Source: Clostridia bacterium (lineage in GTDB: Bacteria > Bacillota > Clostridia > Christensenellales > UBA1242). From it: 10,442 nucleotides of DNA. The notes under the pieces are model-generated. The model saw only the letters and a list, made by a program, of their open reading frames with translations, was not told the origin of the DNA and ran no database searches. Below, one piece after another: positions 6,871 through 10,442 of the stretch; positions within the stretch are counted from its first letter, which is position 1; each line of letters begins with the position of its first letter. Where the stretch lies: the NCBI GenBank assembly GCA_017553065.1, contig JAFZND010000138.1:1-10442 (forward strand). Direction: 5' to 3'. A program made the position numbers and the translations under genes.

Positions 6871-7368
6871 CTAAAAATCCATGGTAAATTCATCATCTTG
6901 CACATGCAATTCAGCGCAGTTTTCAACTTTCCTTGCTTCATCTTTGCTTTGTATAAGTTCAATTTTTGTACCAGATGGAAATTTTGGTGTAGCATGAATG
7001 TTGTTGCGGTTTTCTCTATGTCTTCTTCCTGCCTCTTCTAGTTCTGCTTCCTCTTTGGCTATTTCTTCCATAGTGGTATTTATTAAGTCTTTCACATAAT
7101 CGTCACTAGGGTGATTTTTTTGTGCTTTTACTATTGACATTATTTCGTTTGGTGACATATGAGCTGAACAGCCTGACTTGATAAATTTATCGAAGTCTTT
7201 TATCTCTAATTGTGAATGGTTGTCAGATATGTGGGCAACGAAGCCATTGATCGACACTGGTATTACATTTTTTGGCATAGGTAAATCAACGTCATGATCA
7301 TGATTCCCCTTAATGTCACACTTTACATTATCTTTCAATAATTGTTCAAATTCTTTTTTAACTTCCAT
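6871..7368 (-). CDS. Hypothetical protein, charged and probably cytoplasmic
   Basis: This 165-residue protein belongs to no family I recognise. There is no signal peptide or membrane segment. The N-terminal third contains a His/Asp-rich stretch GNHDHDVD (21-28) and a predicted strand-rich part (about 35-50). Residues about 98-120 are a Glu/Lys/Arg-rich helix that could form a short coiled coil, and the C-terminus is acidic (QDDEFTMDF). No helix-turn-helix or catalytic motif is evident. The start is well supported: GGAGG at 7380-7376 lies seven bases upstream of the ATG, and a near-consensus promoter precedes it. It is a single-gene transcription unit, ending at a bidirectional terminator shared with tRNA-Arg. 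Its own palindrome-bearing promoter suggests a regulated gene, but what it responds to is not visible. Confidence 0.8.
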   Translation of the reverse strand: MEVKKEFEQLLKDNVKCDIKGNHDHDVDLPMPKNVIPVSINGFVAHISDNHSQLEIKDFDKFIKSGCSAHMSPNEIMSIVKAQKNHPSDDYVKDLINTTMEEIAKEEAELEEAGRRHRENRNNIHATPKFPSGTKIELIQSKDEARKVENCAELHVQDDEFTMDF

Positions 7369-7394
7369 TGGTAAACCTCCAATCGTATATTATA

Positions 7395-7423
7395 AGTATA
7401 ACATAATGTGTTATATGTGTCAA
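7395..7423 (-). promoter_or_regulatory. Promoter of the orphan hypothetical gene
   Basis: On the minus strand, a perfect TTGACA (7423-7418), a 17-base spacer and TATACT (7400-7395) predict a start near 7388, followed by GGAGG (7380-7376) and the ATG at 7368. An overlapping TATAAT (7394-7389) also exists but has no well-spaced -35. Confidence 0.78.
7397..7415. promoter_or_regulatory. Candidate operator between -35 and -10 of the orphan gene
   Basis: TATAACA (7397-7403) and TGTTATA (7409-7415) form a perfect 7-bp inverted repeat with a five-base centre. It sits inside the promoter spacer and touches the -10, a common repressor position. It differs from the TTACACTA palindrome of the GNAT operon, so a different regulator is expected. 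Confidence 0.5.
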
Positions 7424-7690
7424 TATTGCAATGGTTTTACAAGCAATTAAGGAATTGATACTATTTATTTTAATGCCACTTTTTGTCATGAATGAGTGTG
7501 TGTTTAATTGATAGATTTTAAAAAATTTTTACTAAATTATGGAAGCTATTTTTGTGAGCAGTTTTTACACGCAAATAATCATTTGTGATTTGCAAAGCGT
7601 GTTTTTTGACACAAAATGATAGTTTTTGACAAATGCATAATTTTGATATTTTTTTAAAGTTCCCGCCAAATTTTAGTTGTCTTGCACAAA
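7424..7690. other. AT-rich stretch with no supported gene
   Basis: About 267 bases between the orphan gene's promoter and the nrdD control region. A 79-codon minus-strand frame crosses it but has no ribosome-binding site and runs over the NrdR boxes. A 26-codon plus-strand frame at 7431-7511 lacks a ribosome-binding site. Visible structure is limited to a hairpin with a T-run (7567-7607) and a direct repeat TTTTTGACA at 7603-7611 and 7623-7631. An unannotated small RNA is possible but not shown. Confidence 0.5.
7567..7607 (+). terminator. Possible hairpin with T-run, function unclear
   Basis: ACACGC (7567-7572) can pair with GCGTGT (7597-7602), followed by T residues through 7607. An inner alternative pairing GCAAAT/ATTTGC (7571-7576 with 7588-7593) competes with it. 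The loop is long for a terminator, and no plus-strand gene lies directly upstream. It might end read-through or a small RNA. Confidence 0.3.
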
Positions 7691-7706
7691 CTACAATATA
7701 TTGTGT
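7691..7706. promoter_or_regulatory. NrdR box 1
   Basis: CTACAATATATTGTGT matches the known NrdR consensus ACACWATATATWGTGT at 14 of 16 positions. NrdR is the nucleotide-sensing repressor of bacterial ribonucleotide reductase operons. The box lies just upstream of the nrdD -35 element. Confidence 0.85.
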
Positions 7707-7714
7707 TTTATTGT

Positions 7715-7744
7715 TTGACAAGGCACTATATGTTGTATTACAAT
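7715..7744 (+). promoter_or_regulatory. nrdDG promoter
   Basis: A perfect TTGACA (7715-7720), an 18-base spacer and TACAAT (7739-7744) predict a start near 7751 and a leader of about 36 bases. NrdR box 2 fills the spacer and box 1 lies upstream of the -35, so bound NrdR would block RNA polymerase. Confidence 0.75.
7723..7738. promoter_or_regulatory. NrdR box 2
   Basis: GCACTATATGTTGTAT matches the NrdR consensus at 13 of 16 positions. Its start is 32 bp from that of box 1, about three helical turns, so both boxes face the same side of the DNA, as is usual for cooperative NrdR binding. It occupies the -35/-10 spacer. Confidence 0.8.
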
Positions 7745-7786
7745 TGTCAATGTACAATTCTAAAAAACAATGGGGGAAAATGGGAA

Positions 7787-9964
7787 ATGAAGATCATTAA
7801 GAGAAATGGTGAAGAGCAAGTTTTTGATATTAATAAAATTGTTGAAGCAATACATAAAGCAAATTTGAGTGTAGATGAAAAGTTGCGTTTAAGTGACGAG
7901 CAAATTACAAAGATTGCACAAGATGTACAAGAAAAGTGCAGAAAGACAAAACGCACCGAAACAGTTGAAGAAGTGCAAGACTATGTGGAAAATGGCATTA
8001 TGGCTGAAGGCGCATATGAAGTGGCTCGCAATTATATTACATATAGATTTAAGCGCGCACTCGCACGTCAAAGCAACACCACTGATGCACAAATAATGAG
8101 TTTGATTGATTGCAACAACGAAGAAGTTAAGCAAGAAAATTCAAACAAGAATCCTACTGTAAATAGTGTTCAACGCGATTACATGGCTGGCGAAGTGTCA
8201 AAAGATTTATGTGAAAGATTCTTAGTGCCAGAAGATGTAATGAAAGCACACAAAGAAGGTATATTGCATTTCCACGATAGCGATTACTTTGCACAACGCA
8301 TGCACAACTGTGACCTTGTGAACTTGGAAGATATGCTTCAAAATGGCACAGTTATTAGTGGTACAATGATTGAAAAACCACATAGTTTTTCCACTGCATG
8401 TAATGTGGCAACACAAATTGTGGCACAAGTGGCATCAAACCAATATGGTGGACAAAGCATTTCACTTACACACTTGGCACCATTTGTGGATGTATCAAGA
8501 AAGAAATTTGTAAAGAAAACAATTGAAGAATTTGAAGAACTTGGCATTAAATACACACAAGAACAACTAGATGAAGTTGTGGAAAACAAAGTGAAAGAAG
8601 AAATCAATCGTGGTATTCAAACTTTGCAATATCAAGTGATTACTCTTATGACAACAAATGGTCAAGCACCATTTATCACAGTGTTTATGTATCTTGGCGA
8701 AGCACGCAACAAGCGTGAAAAAGATGACCTTGCAATGATTATTGAAGAAACGCTAAAGCAACGCATTCAAGGTGTAAAAAACCAAAAAGGTGTGTATGTT
8801 ACTCCTGCGTTCCCAAAACTAATTTATGTGCTAGAAAAAGATAATATCACAGAAGATAGTAAGTATTGGTACTTAACAGAGCTTGCTGCGCGTTGCACAG
8901 CAAAACGCATGGTACCAGATTACATTTCCGAAAAGAAAATGTTGGAACTAAAAGTAGATAAAAATGGCGAAGGTCATTGCTACACATGTATGGGATGCAG
9001 AAGTTTCTTGACTCCATATGTGGATGAAAATGGAAAACCTAAATACTATGGCAGATTTAATCAAGGTGTGGTTACAGTAAACTTAATTGATATTGCTCTT
9101 ACCGCAGGCAAAGATTTAGACAAATTTTGGCAAGTGTTTGATGAGCGCATGGAACTATGTCACAAAGGTCTCCGTTGCCGTCATGAAAGATTAAAAGGCA
9201 CCACAAGTGATGTTGCTCCAATTTTGTGGCAATATGGCGCACTTGCTCGCCTTGCTCCAGATGAAAAAATAGATAAATTGCTTTATGGTGGCTATTCCAC
9301 AATTTCACTTGGCTATGCTGGACTATGGGAAACAGTTTACTACCTTACCGGCAAAAAACTTACCGAGCCAGAAGGCAAAGAGTTTGGCCTTACCATTATG
9401 CGCAAATTAAATGAGTACACCAAAAAGTGGAAAGAAGCAGAGCACATTGATTATTCGTTGTATGGCACACCACTAGAGAGTACCACATACAAATTTGCAA
9501 AATGTTTGCAAAAACGCTTCGGCGTAATTCCTGGCGTTACAGACAAGTCGTATGTAACAAATAGTTACCATGTTCATGTAACAGAGCCAATAAATGCATT
9601 TGATAAATTAGCACTAGAAAGTGAATTCCAAGCACTTAGCCCAGGTGGTGCAATTAGTTATGTGGAAGTTCCTAATATGCAAAACAATATTCCAGCTGTG
9701 CTAGAAGTTATTAAATTTATATATGACCACATTATGTATGCAGAACTAAATACAAAGAGTGACTATTGCATGTGTTGTGGTTATGATGGCGAAATTCATA
9801 TTGAAGATGACGAAAACGGCAAGCTTATTTGGAAGTGTCCAAATTGTGGAAACACAGACCAAACCAAAATGAATGTTGCAAGGCGCACTTGTGGATACAT
9901 TGGTTCACAATTCTGGAATCAAGGCCGTACACAAGAAATTAGAGAAAGGGTGCTACATTTATAA
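7787..9964 (+). CDS. nrdD: Anaerobic (class III) ribonucleoside-triphosphate reductase
   Basis: NrdD reduces ribonucleoside triphosphates to dNTPs without oxygen, using a glycyl radical. The 725-residue protein is of normal family length. An N-terminal ATP-cone (about 2-90, MKIIKRNGEE...) gives allosteric control by ATP/dATP. Active-site landmarks are MHNCDLVNL (C175) and MGCRSFL (C404), which I align with the two essential cysteines of the T4/E. coli enzymes. The C-terminal zinc site is C661xxC664 with C684xxC687, and the glycyl-radical motif is RRTCGYIG with radical residue G703. I chose the ATG at 7787, not upstream TTG 7682, because the region before it is promoter and NrdR boxes, and the family begins at the ATP-cone. 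The ribosome-binding site is GGGGGA (7772-7777), nine bases upstream. The TAA stop overlaps the nrdG ATG (TAATG), implying translational coupling. Confidence 0.97.
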   Translation: MKIIKRNGEEQVFDINKIVEAIHKANLSVDEKLRLSDEQITKIAQDVQEKCRKTKRTETVEEVQDYVENGIMAEGAYEVARNYITYRFKRALARQSNTTDAQIMSLIDCNNEEVKQENSNKNPTVNSVQRDYMAGEVSKDLCERFLVPEDVMKAHKEGILHFHDSDYFAQRMHNCDLVNLEDMLQNGTVISGTMIEKPHSFSTACNVATQIVAQVASNQYGGQSISLTHLAPFVDVSRKKFVKKTIEEFEELGIKYTQEQLDEVVENKVKEEINRGIQTLQYQVITLMTTNGQAPFITVFMYLGEARNKREKDDLAMIIEETLKQRIQGVKNQKGVYVTPAFPKLIYVLEKDNITEDSKYWYLTELAARCTAKRMVPDYISEKKMLELKVDKNGEGHCYTCMGCRSFLTPYVDENGKPKYYGRFNQGVVTVNLIDIALTAGKDLDKFWQVFDERMELCHKGLRCRHERLKGTTSDVAPILWQYGALARLAPDEKIDKLLYGGYSTISLGYAGLWETVYYLTGKKLTEPEGKEFGLTIMRKLNEYTKKWKEAEHIDYSLYGTPLESTTYKFAKCLQKRFGVIPGVTDKSYVTNSYHVHVTEPINAFDKLALESEFQALSPGGAISYVEVPNMQNNIPAVLEVIKFIYDHIMYAELNTKSDYCMCCGYDGEIHIEDDENGKLIWKCPNCGNTDQTKMNVARRTCGYIGSQFWNQGRTQEIRERVLHL

Positions 9965-10442
9965 TGAATTACGGAAGTATAAAAAAATATGATATCGCCA
10001 ATGGTGAGGGTGTAAGAGTTACACTTTTTGTGTCTGGTTGCACTCATCACTGCAAAAATTGTTTCAACCCAGAAACATGGGATTTTAACTATGGCAAACC
10101 ATTTGATGAATCTACAGAAAATGAATTGATTGAAGCATTGCGTCCAAGTTACATTAAAGGTCTTACACTTCTTGGTGGTGAGCCAATGGAACCACGCAAT
10201 CAACAAAGGTTGTTGCCACTACTAAAACGCGTACGCAAAGAATTTGGAAACACCAAAAATATTTGGAGCTACACAGGATTTGTGCTAGACCAAAACTTAA
10301 AGTTGGGTAGGGCACATTGTGAGTACACAGATGAATTGTTGCGTCAGCTTGATGTGCTTGTAGATGGGCCATTTGTGGAAAGTTTAAAAAATATTTCACT
10401 CAAATTTAGGGGCTCATCAAACCAAAGGATTATCGATATGCC
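9964..10442 (+). CDS. nrdG: Anaerobic ribonucleotide reductase activating protein (3' partial)
   Basis: NrdG is the radical-SAM activase that generates the glycyl radical on NrdD. The first 159 codons are present and the gene runs off the right edge; the family is usually about 150-200 residues, so little is missing. The [4Fe-4S]-binding CxxxCxxC is C26-T-H-H-C30-K-N-C33, GGEP at 71-74 is the SAM-binding motif, and NGEGVRVTLFVSGC before the cluster is typical of NrdG. SYTGF (102-106) and DVLVDGPF (130-137) are further family blocks. The ATG at 9964 shares its A with the nrdD TAA stop. No separate ribosome-binding site is obvious beyond the AGAGAAAGGG purines near the end of nrdD, in keeping with coupled translation. 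It is co-transcribed from the NrdR-controlled promoter. Confidence 0.96.
   Translation, partial: MNYGSIKKYDIANGEGVRVTLFVSGCTHHCKNCFNPETWDFNYGKPFDESTENELIEALRPSYIKGLTLLGGEPMEPRNQQRLLPLLKRVRKEFGNTKNIWSYTGFVLDQNLKLGRAHCEYTDELLRQLDVLVDGPFVESLKNISLKFRGSSNQRIIDM

Noticed and set aside
7431..7511. 26-codon plus-strand frame encoding a hydrophobic peptide (starts MVLQAIKELILFILM)
   Set aside because: No ribosome-binding site before the ATG and no promoter aimed at it; the length is within chance for this AT-rich gap.
7518..7757. 79-codon minus-strand frame upstream of nrdD
   Set aside because: It runs across both NrdR boxes and the nrdD promoter, has no ribosome-binding site, and its composition is unlike a protein.
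7682..7786. 35-residue N-terminal extension of NrdD from TTG 7682
   Set aside because: These bases are the NrdR boxes, promoter and leader; the ATP-cone begins at the ATG at 7787.

Overview
The window is AT-rich DNA with strong sigma-A-type promoters, purine-rich Shine-Dalgarno sites, U-tract hairpin terminators, a CCA-encoding tRNA gene and a class III (oxygen-sensitive) ribonucleotide reductase. Together these point to a strictly or facultatively anaerobic low-GC Bacillota, most likely a clostridial or gut-type lineage. The exact taxon cannot be read from the sequence. All stops used are TAA or TAG, and nothing suggests a non-standard code.

Layout. (1) Positions 1-3055, plus strand: the 3' part of a very large membrane-anchored protein with two membrane segments (CvpA-like in look) and about 900 helix-rich residues probably outside the cell. 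It converges with (2) 3085-3897, minus strand, a single-pass membrane protein of unknown function. The two share one bidirectional terminator. (3) Divergent from gene 2, a three-gene operon at 4006-6614 encodes a GNAT acetyltransferase followed by two tandem DUF3800 paralogues. Its promoter carries a perfect 17-bp palindrome over the -10 and start site. (4) The operon ends in a long hairpin terminator three bases from a tRNA-Arg(CCT) gene, whose own -10 lies in the left arm of that hairpin. (5) A second bidirectional terminator separates the tRNA from 6871-7368, minus strand, an orphan hypothetical gene with a consensus promoter and a palindromic operator candidate. (6) After about 280 bases of apparently non-coding AT-rich DNA come two NrdR boxes 32 bp apart bracketing a promoter, then nrdD (7787-9964) and the start of nrdG (9964 to the window end), overlapping by one base.

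How the genes work together. nrdD and nrdG form the standard anaerobic dNTP-synthesis pair: NrdG is the radical-SAM activase that installs the glycyl radical on NrdD, and NrdR represses the operon. The GNAT-DUF3800-DUF3800 operon is the most novel-looking unit: two predicted RNase H-like proteins co-transcribed with an acetyltransferase under what looks like a dedicated repressor site. Its function is not known from the sequence. A nuclease-based defence or nucleic-acid-processing role is only a hypothesis.
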